DNA of 17,512 nt from Gammaproteobacteria bacterium (GTDB taxonomy: Bacteria; Pseudomonadota; Gammaproteobacteria; Thiohalospirales; Thiohalospiraceae). Positions 1-8,049 of this stretch are shown in pieces; position 1 is the first letter of the stretch, and each line of letters starts with the position of its first letter. The position numbers were made by a program, and so were the translations under genes. The notes below the pieces were generated by a model. It was not told the origin of the DNA. It saw only the letters and a list, made by a program, of their open reading frames with translations, and made no database searches. Location: contig DRMK01000033.1 of NCBI GenBank assembly GCA_011322575.1, forward strand, positions 1 through 17,512. The letters are read 5' to 3'.

Positions 1-54
1 AGAGACAGCTTTTTGCAATAGTATGCTTATGCACCATACGGTAGTTCCTCCCTC
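1..54. other. Short leader before the CbbO/NorD gene; end of an upstream gene not resolved
   Basis: These bases precede the first gene. No good Shine-Dalgarno sequence is visible before the ATG at 55; the preceding bases are pyrimidine-rich (TTCCTCCCTC). Reading frame 1 stops with TAG at 19-21. Frame 2 stays open until a TGA at 56-58 that overlaps the ATG. Either could be the tail of an upstream gene, for example a CbbQ/NorQ MoxR-type ATPase, but too little sequence is present to decide. A weak inverted repeat (GTATG at 21-25, CATAC at 35-39) is also present. Confidence 0.3.
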
Positions 55-2286
55 ATGACCGGAACGGAGCAAGATTTCAAGGAGTACCGCAAGCGCTTGC
101 GGTGCAGTGTCGCGCAGGTGGACGACATATTCGAGGAGTGCATGCGGGAAGCACTGGAGCTGCTTTCGCCTGCGGGGGTGGATGCCTATCTGGATGGCGC
201 CTCCGTGGTGTGCGGCCTGGGGCGGGGTACCGAGCTGGTGCTAATTTTCCTCCAGGGGATCCCGGTCGTTGCCCATCGGGTGGGTGAAGAGGTAATTCCC
301 GAGGTGGTGGAGATGACACGGATGTTTTCCCGTACCGCCCATGGCAAGGCGATAAATCCGTTTCTTTCCACGCTGCCGGCGGTGGCACGGCGCCTGGAAG
401 AGATGCCTCTGGTGCGCGAATATTTCGGCCTACTGGAGCGGATGGCGAGGGAGGCCGGCAACGGGTTGATACCCGTGCTGCAGAACAGTGACCGGCTGCT
501 GCACGAGATCCCGCTCGGGGGGCTGAAGAACTGGATCGAGTACGGCCTGCGCGGTTACCGGAACCAGCCGCACCGCATGGCTGACTATTTCGGCCTGCAG
601 TCGGCAGACAGCCAGGCGGCGCTGCAGCGGGAGCGGCGCGGTACCCTGTATGTGGATCACGAGCGCAAGCTGGATCTTTTTTTGAGAGCGCTGTGGGAGA
701 TGGACGAGGAGTGCCATCCCTACTCGCTGGCATTCGACCGGTTGCGGAAACCATCTCCGTACATCGATCGCAAGGGATTCCACATTCCCGACGTATATGA
801 GGAGCTGGAGGGGATAACAGGTATCGATCGCTACCGTGCGCTACTGGCCCATCTGGCGGCGCACCGGCTCTATACCGAGCCCTATATCGCCGACAATTTC
901 AGCCCTTTTCAACAGATGGTGATCGAAACCTTCGAGGACGCCAGGGTGGAGGCGCTGGCGATGCAGCGCTTCCCGGGGTTGCGCCGGCTCTGGATGGCGC
1001 TGCATCCGATCCCGAAGGAAGGGGAGTGCGGGGCGGAATACTGCTGTATCCGTCACGAGCTGGCCATGCTGTCGCGCGCTCTTCTGGATCCGGATCACCC
1101 CTACCGCGCCCCCCATCTGCTCGAATACGTGGAGCGCTTCCACGAGAGGATGGCACGCGACCCCCACGACGGCAAGCTGGCCGTAGAGCTGGGTGTGAAA
1201 TACCTCACCGCAATCCACACCCCGGCCTTCCGCCAGCCCCGGATCTGGTTCAAGGACACCGAAGTGAGCTACCGGGACGACAACCGCTACATGTGGCTGT
1301 TTCTGGAGGATACCGATAACGAGGACGATTTTCATTCGGATCATGCTGCCGCGAACCCGCGCCAGGCGCCGGAGGAGGGTCACGCCCTGTTCTCCCGCCA
1401 CCACATGGAGTGGGACTACCAGAGCAACAGCTACCGCCCGGACTGGGTAACCGTCTATGAATCACTGCAGGAGGATGGCAGCGCCGCCCGGATCGATCGG
1501 CTGCTGGAGAAGAACAGCCTGCTGGCCAGGCGACTCAAGAGAATCATCGATATGCTCAAGCCACAGCAGCCACGCCGCGTGCGCTTCCAGGAGGACGGCT
1601 CCGAACTGGATCTGGATATCGCTATCCGCGCCATGGTGGACTACAGGGCCGGTGTCACCCCGGATACCCGGATCAACATGAGCACCCAGCACTCCGGGCG
1701 GGACATTGCGGTCACCCTGTTGCTGGATCTCTCCGCCTCCATCAACGAGACTCCGGCGGGCAGCGACCGCACCATCCTCGAGCTGAGCCAGGAGGCGGTT
1801 TCCCTGCTGGCCTGGGCCATTGATCAGCTAGGCGATCCGTTTGCCATAGCCGGCTTCGCATCCAATACCCGTCATGAGGTGCGCTACCTCCATTTCAAGG
1901 GATTCAACGAACCGTGGAACGAGATTCCCAAGGCGCGGCTGGCGGCGATGCAAGGGGGATACTCCACGCGCATGGGGGCCGCCATACGCCATGCCGGACA
2001 CTATCTGGGCAAGCGTGATAACGACAAGAAGCTGCTGCTTATCCTTACCGACGGAGAACCGTCGGACATCGATACAGATGATCCGGAGTATCTGTTGCAC
2101 GATACCAAGAAAGCAGTGGAGGAACTCTCCTCGAAAGGAATCGGCACCTACTGCATCTCCCTGGACCCCAATGCGGACGACTATGTAAGCTCCATCTTCG
2201 GGCGCGACCGCTATGCGGTCATTGACCATGTTGATCGGCTACCGGAGAAGCTGCCACACCTCTTCATGTCGATAACCAGCCATTAG
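55..2286 (+). CDS. cbbO: CbbO/NorD-family VWA-domain protein (RuBisCO or NO-reductase activation)
   Basis: 743 residues. The N-terminal ~500 residues are mostly helical and match the CbbO/NorD family style (for example LSPAGVDAYLDGA near residue 38 and RERRGTLYVD near 192). The C-terminal ~200 residues form a von Willebrand A domain with an intact MIDAS: DLSAS at 558-562 and TDGEPSD starting at 665. Known CbbO proteins work with the MoxR-type AAA+ ATPase CbbQ, the VWA domain acting as adaptor for remodelling inhibited RuBisCO; NorD plays a similar part with NorQ for nitric oxide reductase. The length is closer to CbbO-type proteins (~750) than to classical NorD (~610-640), so the symbol is a best guess; the partner gene that would settle it lies outside the window. 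ATG at 55 is the first start after an in-frame stop at 19-21. An ATG at 142 has a better ribosome site (GAGGAG) but would remove family-like sequence. Convergent with fliJ. Confidence 0.75.
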   Translation: MTGTEQDFKEYRKRLRCSVAQVDDIFEECMREALELLSPAGVDAYLDGASVVCGLGRGTELVLIFLQGIPVVAHRVGEEVIPEVVEMTRMFSRTAHGKAINPFLSTLPAVARRLEEMPLVREYFGLLERMAREAGNGLIPVLQNSDRLLHEIPLGGLKNWIEYGLRGYRNQPHRMADYFGLQSADSQAALQRERRGTLYVDHERKLDLFLRALWEMDEECHPYSLAFDRLRKPSPYIDRKGFHIPDVYEELEGITGIDRYRALLAHLAAHRLYTEPYIADNFSPFQQMVIETFEDARVEALAMQRFPGLRRLWMALHPIPKEGECGAEYCCIRHELAMLSRALLDPDHPYRAPHLLEYVERFHERMARDPHDGKLAVELGVKYLTAIHTPAFRQPRIWFKDTEVSYRDDNRYMWLFLEDTDNEDDFHSDHAAANPRQAPEEGHALFSRHHMEWDYQSNSYRPDWVTVYESLQEDGSAARIDRLLEKNSLLARRLKRIIDMLKPQQPRRVRFQEDGSELDLDIAIRAMVDYRAGVTPDTRINMSTQHSGRDIAVTLLLDLSASINETPAGSDRTILELSQEAVSLLAWAIDQLGDPFAIAGFASNTRHEVRYLHFKGFNEPWNEIPKARLAAMQGGYSTRMGAAIRHAGHYLGKRDNDKKLLLILTDGEPSDIDTDDPEYLLHDTKKAVEELSSKGIGTYCISLDPNADDYVSSIFGRDRYAVIDHVDRLPEKLPHLFMSITSH

Positions 2287-2322
2287 TGCTCTTTCAAGGC
2301 GCGGGAGGGGGCCGAAACATCT

Positions 2323-2760
2323 TCAGGAACCACGCCGGGCGCGTTCATCGGTCTCGCACTGTTCCCGGCGCTGCTCCTGGCGCTGCTCCTCGGACTGCGC
2401 ACTGACTATCACCGAATCCACCATCTTCACGCGGTTGCGGCTCTGCAGCCAAGCCTGGCGCGCCGCGTCAAGCTCCCGCTGCGCATCCTCCGCCACCTGA
2501 CGCTGCCGGGCAATCGCCTCGGACAGCTTGCCCACGAAACCATGGTAGTGGCGCAGCCGGGTCGCTCCGATTCCGCCCCGGGCCGCCTCCTGCAAACGTT
2601 GCAAATACTCCTTCCGGTAGCTCTCCAGCTCTTGCAGTTGCCGCAGATTCTGCTCCAGAAGCTGGCGCCGCTCCGCCAGCAGGCGACTCGCCTGCTGTTC
2701 GCGCTCCACCGCCAGCCGTGCTACCGGTTGCAGGCGGCTGCTGCGTCTGTTTGCCGTCAC
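2323..2760 (-). CDS. fliJ: Flagellar export chaperone-escort/stalk protein FliJ
   Basis: 145 residues, the usual FliJ length, almost entirely charged coiled-coil sequence rich in Glu, Gln, Arg and Leu from about residue 10 to 135. FliJ forms an antiparallel coiled-coil stalk that inserts into the FliI hexamer, resembling the gamma subunit of F-type ATPase, and links the ATPase to the FlhA export gate; it also recycles export chaperones. Identification rests on size, coiled-coil character and position directly after fliI, since FliJ sequences are poorly conserved. The start is GTG, with AGGAG about 9 bases upstream inside the end of fliI; the gap to fliI is 6 bp. It is the last flagellar gene here: fliK, which often follows, is absent. 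Confidence 0.85.
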   Translation of the reverse strand: MTANRRSSRLQPVARLAVEREQQASRLLAERRQLLEQNLRQLQELESYRKEYLQRLQEAARGGIGATRLRHYHGFVGKLSEAIARQRQVAEDAQRELDAARQAWLQSRNRVKMVDSVIVSAQSEEQRQEQRREQCETDERARRGS

Positions 2761-2766
2761 CGTCCG

Positions 2767-4125
2767 TTACTCCTGGAACAGCGCCCGCAGCTGTTCCAGG
2801 CTGCTGGCGGTATCCACCCCCTGGTGCATCTCCTGGGCGAGAAACTCTCTCAGGCGCGGCTGCATCGCTATGGCCTCGTCGATGGCCCGATCGCTCCCCT
2901 TGCTGTAGGCGCCGATGCTGATCAGGTCGCGATTCTGCTGGTAGGTGGAGTAGATCTGCTTGAAACGGCGCGCCAGCCGCTGCTGCTCCACGTCGGTAAT
3001 CTCGGTCATCACACGGCTGATGGAGGCCTCGATGTCGATGGCCGGGAAATGCCCGGCCTCCGCCAGCCGGCGCGACAGCACCACGTGACCATCCAGAATG
3101 GCGCGCGCCGCGTCGGCGATGGGATCCTGGAGGTCGTCCCCTTCGGTCAGCACCGTGTAGAAGGCGGTGATGGAGCCCCCTCCCGGAGGGCCGTTGCCGG
3201 CCCGCTCCACCAGCTGGGGCAGCCTGGCAAACACCGAAGGGGGATATCCCTTGGTGGCCGGCGGCTCTCCCACCGCCAGTGCGATCTCGCGCTGCGCCTG
3301 GGCGTAGCGGGTGAGGGAGTCCATCAGCAGCAGCACGTTCCTGCCCCGATCGCGGAAGTATTCCGCAATACTGGTGGCCAGTGCCGCGCCGTGCAGGCGC
3401 ATCACCGGAGTGTCATCGGCAGGAGCCGCCACCACCACCGCGCGGCGCAGCCCCTCGGGGCCGAGGATGTTTTCGATGAACTCCTTCACCTCCCGCCCCC
3501 GTTCGCCGATCAACCCCACCACCACCACATCCGCGTTGGTAAAACGGGTCATCATCCCCAGCAGCACGCTCTTGCCCACCCCGCTGCCGGCGAACAGTCC
3601 CATGCGCTGCCCGCGTCCCACGCTCAGCAGGGCGTTGATGGCCCGTACCCCCACGTCCAGGGGTTCGCGGATGGGGGCGCGCGCCATGGGGTTTATGGGG
3701 TGGCCGTTGAGGGGAATGCTGGCTTCGGCATGCAGCGCGCCGTGCCCGTCCAGCGGACGCCCGCGGCCATCCAGCACCCGGCCTAGCAGGGCATCCCCGG
3801 CAGGGGCCTGGTGGACCCTGTTGGTGGGGATCACCCGGGCGTTGGGCACCACGCCAGCCATGGAGGCGGTAGGCATCAAATAGAGCCTGTCGGACGCGAA
3901 ACCCACCACTTCCGCCTCGATATGGCTGCCATCCGCGTTTACCACCATGCAGTTGGCGCCGATGGGGGCGTGACAGCCCACCGCTTCAAGGGTCAGTCCC
4001 ACCATGCGGGTCAGCTTGCCCTCCACCACCAGCTCCGGGGGAGCGAGACGCTTGCGGCGCTCCTCCAGGCGCCGGATCCACACCGGGGCCCGGTGGGGAT
4101 CCGGCGCCCCGGCCATCCCGCTCAC
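2767..4125 (-). CDS. fliI: Flagellum-specific type III export ATPase FliI
   Basis: 452 residues, full length. FliI is the cytoplasmic hexameric ATPase that helps unfold and load flagellar export substrates. The N-terminal beta-barrel region covers about residues 25-100. The ATPase core has the Walker A loop GLFAGSGVGKS (176-186), the catalytic-glutamate segment GERGRE (207-212), Walker B VLLLMDS (264-270) and the family signature around RYAQAQREIALAVGEPP (273-289), followed by KGYPPSVFARLPQL. These place it with FliI and the type III ATPases rather than ATP synthase beta. The genes around it (fliH, fliJ) assign it to the flagellum rather than an injectisome. It starts at GTG, overlapping the fliH stop by 4 bp (GTGA), with GGAGGAGG just upstream, so translation is probably coupled to fliH. 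Confidence 0.97.
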   Translation of the reverse strand: MSGMAGAPDPHRAPVWIRRLEERRKRLAPPELVVEGKLTRMVGLTLEAVGCHAPIGANCMVVNADGSHIEAEVVGFASDRLYLMPTASMAGVVPNARVIPTNRVHQAPAGDALLGRVLDGRGRPLDGHGALHAEASIPLNGHPINPMARAPIREPLDVGVRAINALLSVGRGQRMGLFAGSGVGKSVLLGMMTRFTNADVVVVGLIGERGREVKEFIENILGPEGLRRAVVVAAPADDTPVMRLHGAALATSIAEYFRDRGRNVLLLMDSLTRYAQAQREIALAVGEPPATKGYPPSVFARLPQLVERAGNGPPGGGSITAFYTVLTEGDDLQDPIADAARAILDGHVVLSRRLAEAGHFPAIDIEASISRVMTEITDVEQQRLARRFKQIYSTYQQNRDLISIGAYSKGSDRAIDEAIAMQPRLREFLAQEMHQGVDTASSLEQLRALFQE

Positions 4126-4862
4126 CGGCCCTCCTCCCGCTCGTCACCCAGCAGGCCGGCGGCCACCGCGGCCAGCTGGCGCTCCACCGTGGCGTCGATG
4201 TAGGATATTTCGCTCACCACCCGGCAGCCGCCGCGGGTGAGGGTTGGATCCTCGACTATGGTCCAAGGCCGGTTTCCCTGGCCATCTTCCATGGCCAGCG
4301 CCTCGCGCACCAGCGCCGCATCCTCGGGGTGCAGCGCCAGGCGGTACTCCCGGGTGGCCACCGGCAGCAGCGAAACCGCCTCGCGCACCACCGCGATGAT
4401 CTGCCCCGGATCCGCCTTCAGCTCGCGGCGGATGAGCTGCCGCGATACCGCCAGTACCAGCTCCAGCAGTTGTTCCTCCACCTCCTTGTCCAGTTGGGCC
4501 ACCGGCTCGGCAAGCGCGGTCAGGATCTGCTCCAGGCGGACGGCCCGTTCCCGCAGCCGCTGCCGCTCGGCATCCAGCGACGATTCGTTCTGCCGCGCCT
4601 GCTCCGCCGCCCGCCGCTGTCCCTCCTCGAGACCCTCCTGGTACCCTTTGCGATAGGCCGCCTCGCCCGCCGCCCGCTGCCCCTCCCGGTAACCCTCCTC
4701 GCGGGCCACGGCCAGCTCCCGCTCCACGTCACGCTTCGGCGCGGCGGGAGGGTGCGAAGCCTCGCCCTTCTCCGGGACGATCCGCTCCGGAGGCGGTTCC
4801 ATGCTGGGTACTATCCAGCGCCGTATCGGTGGTGTGTCGTCTTTGATGATGCTGCCTGCCAT
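4122..4862 (-). CDS. fliH: Flagellar assembly protein FliH (export ATPase stator/regulator)
   Basis: 246 residues. FliH dimers bind the FliI N-terminus, restrain its ATPase activity and tether it to the C-ring protein FliN. The N-terminal ~45 residues are Pro-rich and include a Trp (residue 16), matching the N-terminal Trp-containing segment known to dock on FliN/FlhA. Residues 50-90 hold glycine repeats typical of FliH: Gly at 57 and 61, then 73, 77 and 81 (GxxxG spacing), in a helical context. A long coiled coil follows (about 90-140), then the conserved C-terminal domain resembling ATP synthase stator subunits (about 130-240). ATG start, 27 bp after fliG, without a strong ribosome site; its TGA overlaps the fliI start. 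Confidence 0.93.
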   Translation of the reverse strand: MAGSIIKDDTPPIRRWIVPSMEPPPERIVPEKGEASHPPAAPKRDVERELAVAREEGYREGQRAAGEAAYRKGYQEGLEEGQRRAAEQARQNESSLDAERQRLRERAVRLEQILTALAEPVAQLDKEVEEQLLELVLAVSRQLIRRELKADPGQIIAVVREAVSLLPVATREYRLALHPEDAALVREALAMEDGQGNRPWTIVEDPTLTRGGCRVVSEISYIDATVERQLAAVAAGLLGDEREEGR

Positions 4863-4889
4863 TGCCGGTAGTCGTGCCCGGGACGCGGA

Positions 4890-5924
4890 TCAGACGAACT
4901 CATCGCCCGAGCCCCCAAGGGTGATTTCGCCCGCGTCCGCCATGCGCCGGGCCACCGCCAGAACCTCCTTCTGGGCCGCCTCCACGTCGCTCAGGCGTAC
5001 CGGGCCTTTCGCTTCCAGGTCATCACGCATCATCTCCGCGGCGCGCCGCGACATGTTCTTGAAGAACTTCTCCTTGAGCTGGTCGTCGGCGCCCTTGAGG
5101 GCGGTGATGAGGGTATCCGACTGCAGTTCGCGCAGCAGCGCCTGGATGCTGCGGTCATCCACCTCCAGCAGGTTGTCGAACACGAACATGAGATCCTGGA
5201 TGGTTTGGGAGAGCTCCGGATCCACGTCGGTGATGTTGTCCAGGATGCCGCTCTCCACGGAGCTGTCGGTGAAATTCAGGATGTCGGCTGCCTTCTTCAC
5301 GCCACCCACGCTGGAGGATTTGAGGTTGCCGGTGCCGCCGCCGGAGAACTGTCGCTCCAGGATTTCGTCCAGCTCCGCCAGGGCGTTGGGCTGTACCCCC
5401 TCCAGGGTGGCGATGCGCAGCATGATGTCGGTACGGGTGTTCTCTGGCAGGGCGGCGAGCACCTCGGCGGCCTGATCCGACTCCAGGAAGGAGAGGACGA
5501 TGGCTATGATCTGGGGGTGCTCCAGGCGGATCATCTCGGCTATGGCGCGTGGCTCCATCCAGCGCAGCGACTCGATCCCCTTGGAGCTCTTGCCCAGCAT
5601 GATGCGGTCCACCAGGCTGTCCGCCTTGTCCTCCCCAAGCGCCTTGACCAGCACGCTGCGGATGTACTCCTCCGCCTCCAGCCCCAGCGAGGTCTGGCTC
5701 TCGGCCAGCTCGCAGAACCGGTGCAGCACCCCCGCCACCTGGTCCCGGGTGATGCTGCTGAGCTTGGCCATGGTGGCGCCCAGCTTCTGCACCTCGCGCG
5801 GCCCCAGATGTTTCATCACCTCTGCGGCATCCTCCTCGCCGATGGAGAGTAGCAGGATTGCGGCCCGCTCCACGCCGGTCAGGGGACGCTTCTCCGGTAG
5901 CTCCTTCTGCACCGCGTCAGCCAC
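4890..5924 (-). CDS. fliG: Flagellar rotor/switch protein FliG
   Basis: 344 residues, standard length. FliG forms the upper part of the C-ring, binds the FliF MS ring through its N-terminal domain, and receives torque from the MotA stator through charged residues in its C-terminal domain. The sequence begins with a typical N-terminal domain (GVERAAILLLSIGEEDA, about 17-33), has the EHPQ motif in the middle domain (EHPQIIAIVLSFL, about 134-146), a Gly-rich linker (about 194-200) and a C-terminal domain with the charged helix DDRSIQALLREL and a GPVRLSDVE segment. GTG start overlapping the fliF stop by 8 bp, with a strong purine-rich site (GGAGGAGGAG) just upstream, which fits tight MS-ring/C-ring stoichiometry. 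Confidence 0.97.
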   Translation of the reverse strand: MADAVQKELPEKRPLTGVERAAILLLSIGEEDAAEVMKHLGPREVQKLGATMAKLSSITRDQVAGVLHRFCELAESQTSLGLEAEEYIRSVLVKALGEDKADSLVDRIMLGKSSKGIESLRWMEPRAIAEMIRLEHPQIIAIVLSFLESDQAAEVLAALPENTRTDIMLRIATLEGVQPNALAELDEILERQFSGGGTGNLKSSSVGGVKKAADILNFTDSSVESGILDNITDVDPELSQTIQDLMFVFDNLLEVDDRSIQALLRELQSDTLITALKGADDQLKEKFFKNMSRRAAEMMRDDLEAKGPVRLSDVEAAQKEVLAVARRMADAGEITLGGSGDEFV

Positions 5925-7551
5925 TGGGTTGCTCCTCCTCCAGCCAGGTGCGTACTACCTGCACCACCCGCTTGGGATCCTGCCTGGCGATCTCCTTGGC
6001 GGTCTGCAGATTCTCCTCATGGCTGGCTGCCGGGTTGCGCCGCTCGCGCTGAGCCTCCTCCCGGCTCAGCTCCTCCTGCAGCTCGTACTCATCCAGATCC
6101 CCTTCTTCCCCCCGAGTGGCCGGGGAGGGGATCTGGGTAAGGCTGCGCAGCAGCGGGCGCAGCACCGCGAAGATCAGGATCAGTGCCAGGATCCATCCCA
6201 GCAGCTGTTTGCCGATGTCGAATACCCACGGCTGCTGCCACAGGGGCGGCTCCTCCTCCTTGTCCTCGGGCTCGGCAACAAACGAGGCGCTGATCACGTT
6301 GACGCTGTCACCACGCTCGGCGTTGAAACCCACCGCCTCCTTGACCAGGGCGGTCAGCTGCTCTAGCTCCTCGGGGCTACGCGGCGTGCGCTGCGGCTCG
6401 CCGTTTTCGTCGGTGGTGAGCTTGTCGTCCACCACCACCGCCACCGACAGGCGGCGCACCGTGCCAATCGGCGTCCGGATGTGGGATATGGTCTTGTCCA
6501 CCTCGTAGTTGATGGTGGTGTTACTCTTGCGGCGCAGTGGTGGCCCACCATTTTCCGCATCTGTGGCGCCGGCCTGCTCGGGCGCCACGGCGGCGCCCGG
6601 CGGCTCGTTGCTCAGCGCCCCCGGGATCCCGCTTTCGGTCCCGTCGAAGAGCTGCTCCACGGCCCGCTGCTCACTGCGGATTACGCTGTTGTCCGGGTCG
6701 TAGCTCTCCCTCGTGCGTTCGCTGCGGGTGAAATCCAGCTCGGCGGATACCTGTGCCTTGACCCCGTTGTTGCCCAGAATGGGGGCCAGAATGGTCTCAA
6801 TGCGCTCTACGTAGCTCCGCTCCACGCGGCGGGTGTAGGCGAACTGCTGGTTGCTCAGCTCCAGCTCGCCGGATCTGTCCCGACCGGTCAGCAGGGTGCC
6901 CCCCTGATCCACCACTGTGACCCGATCCGCCGCCAGGCCGGGGATGCTGGAGGCCACCAGATGCACCATGGCCTGCACCTGTTGCCGGGTTGGCGTGTAA
7001 CCGCGGTGGAGATTGACCACCACCGACGCGCTGGGCTTCTCCCGGTCGCGGATGAATACCGACTGTTTGGGGAGCGCCAGATGCACCCGGGCGCTGCGCA
7101 CGCTCTCGATAGTGGCTATGGAGCGCGCCAGCTCCCCCTCCAGGGCGCGCTGGTAACGGGTGGACTCCATGAAACGGCTGATCCCGAACCCCTGCTGCCG
7201 ATCCAGCAGCTCGAAGCCGTCCACGCCACCCCCCTTGGGCAGCCCCTGGGCGGCCAGTTGCAGGCGAACCTCGTGTACCTTGCCGGCCGGAACCATGATG
7301 TCGCCGCTCTTCTCCTCCAGCCGGTAGGGAACCTTGAGCTGTTCGATGGCCTGCACTATCTCCCCCGCATCCCGCAGCTCCAGGCTGCTGTAGAGGGTCC
7401 TGTAGGTGGGCTGCCGGGCCCACATCAGCACCAGTACCGTCAGGGCAATGACCGCCGCCACGGCCGCGATCAGGCCGATCTGGCGCGCCAGCGGGAGGCG
7501 CCTGAAGCCCTCCAGGTAGTCGGAAATGCCGGGTGATGTTGCCTCTGCCAT
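5917..7551 (-). CDS. fliF: Flagellar MS-ring protein FliF
   Basis: 544 residues. FliF forms the inner-membrane MS ring on which the motor and export gate assemble. A first membrane helix lies at about residues 24-44, followed by the periplasmic ring-building (secretin/YscJ-like) motifs: the segment from YRTLYSSLELRDAGEI through QGLPKGGGVDGFELLD is typical of FliF. Ring-building domain 3 contains a low-complexity stretch rich in Gly, Pro and Glu (about 290-345). The second membrane helix is at about 445-465 (LGWILALILIFAVL). The C-terminal cytoplasmic tail, ending in Glu-rich sequence, is the FliG-binding part. ATG start with only a weak ribosome site; a 157-bp gap separates it from fliE. Confidence 0.97.
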   Translation of the reverse strand: MAEATSPGISDYLEGFRRLPLARQIGLIAAVAAVIALTVLVLMWARQPTYRTLYSSLELRDAGEIVQAIEQLKVPYRLEEKSGDIMVPAGKVHEVRLQLAAQGLPKGGGVDGFELLDRQQGFGISRFMESTRYQRALEGELARSIATIESVRSARVHLALPKQSVFIRDREKPSASVVVNLHRGYTPTRQQVQAMVHLVASSIPGLAADRVTVVDQGGTLLTGRDRSGELELSNQQFAYTRRVERSYVERIETILAPILGNNGVKAQVSAELDFTRSERTRESYDPDNSVIRSEQRAVEQLFDGTESGIPGALSNEPPGAAVAPEQAGATDAENGGPPLRRKSNTTINYEVDKTISHIRTPIGTVRRLSVAVVVDDKLTTDENGEPQRTPRSPEELEQLTALVKEAVGFNAERGDSVNVISASFVAEPEDKEEEPPLWQQPWVFDIGKQLLGWILALILIFAVLRPLLRSLTQIPSPATRGEEGDLDEYELQEELSREEAQRERRNPAASHEENLQTAKEIARQDPKRVVQVVRTWLEEEQPSG

Positions 7552-7708
7552 GATGGTTGTGTTTCGGTCTCCGTGGGTTCCGTCTGGCCCTATCCCGAAT
7601 GTTTCACCGGGGAGCGTGGCCGTCGTATCGGGTTATCGATATTCCAGATATTTCCCATGATCACACTGGTTTACAGCGAAATTTCAGTGGCCGGGTGAAA
7701 CTTTCGGA
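7552..7708. other. 157-bp fliE-fliF spacer with inverted and direct repeats
   Basis: Unusually long for a spacer inside this operon, and more AT-rich than the flanks. I see no ORF and no convincing sigma-54 element (GG-N10-GC) on the minus strand. Structures seen: a hairpin just after the fliE stop (listed separately), an inverted repeat TATCG (7626-7630) / CGATA (7637-7641), and a direct repeat GATATT at 7638-7643 and 7647-7652. It may be a leader or mRNA-processing region that sets FliE and FliF levels apart. Confidence 0.4.
7678..7705 (-). repeat. Hairpin immediately downstream of fliE
   Basis: On the minus strand GAAAGTTTCA pairs with TGAAATTTC across a 9-base loop, giving nine base pairs with a one-base bulge. 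It starts 3 bases after the fliE TAG. No uridine run follows, so it is not a standard intrinsic terminator. It could be an attenuator or RNA stabiliser between fliE and fliF. Function is inferred. Confidence 0.4.
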
Positions 7709-8023
7709 CTACAGGGGCATGTTGCTCACATCCTTGTAGGCCTGCACCACCTTGTTGCGCACCTGCAGCAGCGTCTGGAACGCGATACCCGCCTTCTCCG
7801 ACGCCAGTATCACCTCGGCCAGGCTCAACTCCCCCTCTCCGGTCCGGAACGCCTCCTTGGCGCTGCGCGATTGCTGCTGCAGCTCGTTGACCCGGTCGAT
7901 GGAGCGCTGCAGCAGCGCGGTGAAGTCGGACTCCCCCGGCTGCTCCGCGGGTGTGGCGCCGCGGGCCTGTTCCGCCAAGGCGCGCATCTGTGCCAGCATG
8001 CCGCTGGTGTCGATCTGGCTCAT
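7709..8023 (-). CDS. fliE: Flagellar hook-basal body protein FliE
   Basis: 104 residues, the usual length. FliE is the adaptor between the MS ring and the proximal rod and is among the first proteins exported. The C-terminal half is diagnostic, with an LSLAEVILASEKAGIAFQTL segment at about 67-86 and an ending of QVRNKVVQAYKDVSNMPL. The start is fixed by a good ribosome site (GAGGGGGG about 6 bases before the ATG). It lies 26 bp after fleR and begins the fliEFGHIJ run, the standard order in polar-flagellated Gammaproteobacteria. Confidence 0.96.
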   Translation of the reverse strand: MSQIDTSGMLAQMRALAEQARGATPAEQPGESDFTALLQRSIDRVNELQQQSRSAKEAFRTGEGELSLAEVILASEKAGIAFQTLLQVRNKVVQAYKDVSNMPL

Positions 8024-8049
8024 GGTGATCCCCCCTCAATTGGTTGCTG

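Noticed and set aside
21..39. GTATG/CATAC inverted repeat before the first gene as an operator or terminator
   Set aside because: Only five pairs, AT-rich, no T run; too likely by chance.
77..754. 225-codon minus-strand open frame opposite the CbbO/NorD gene
   Set aside because: Pro/Arg/Ala-rich shadow frame; the plus-strand frame has family motifs and a MIDAS.
2542..3786. 414-codon plus-strand open frame opposite fliI/fliJ
   Set aside because: It is an antisense frame of well-identified genes, rich in His, Gln, Arg and Leu as expected from GC-rich shadow frames, with no recognisable domain.
6481..7536. 351-codon plus-strand open frame opposite fliF
   Set aside because: Antisense to a clear fliF; no domain and low-complexity composition.
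7655..7670. CRP-like half site (TGTGATC on the minus strand) in the fliE-fliF spacer
   Set aside because: Only one half of the palindrome matches; no proper second arm and no promoter beside it.
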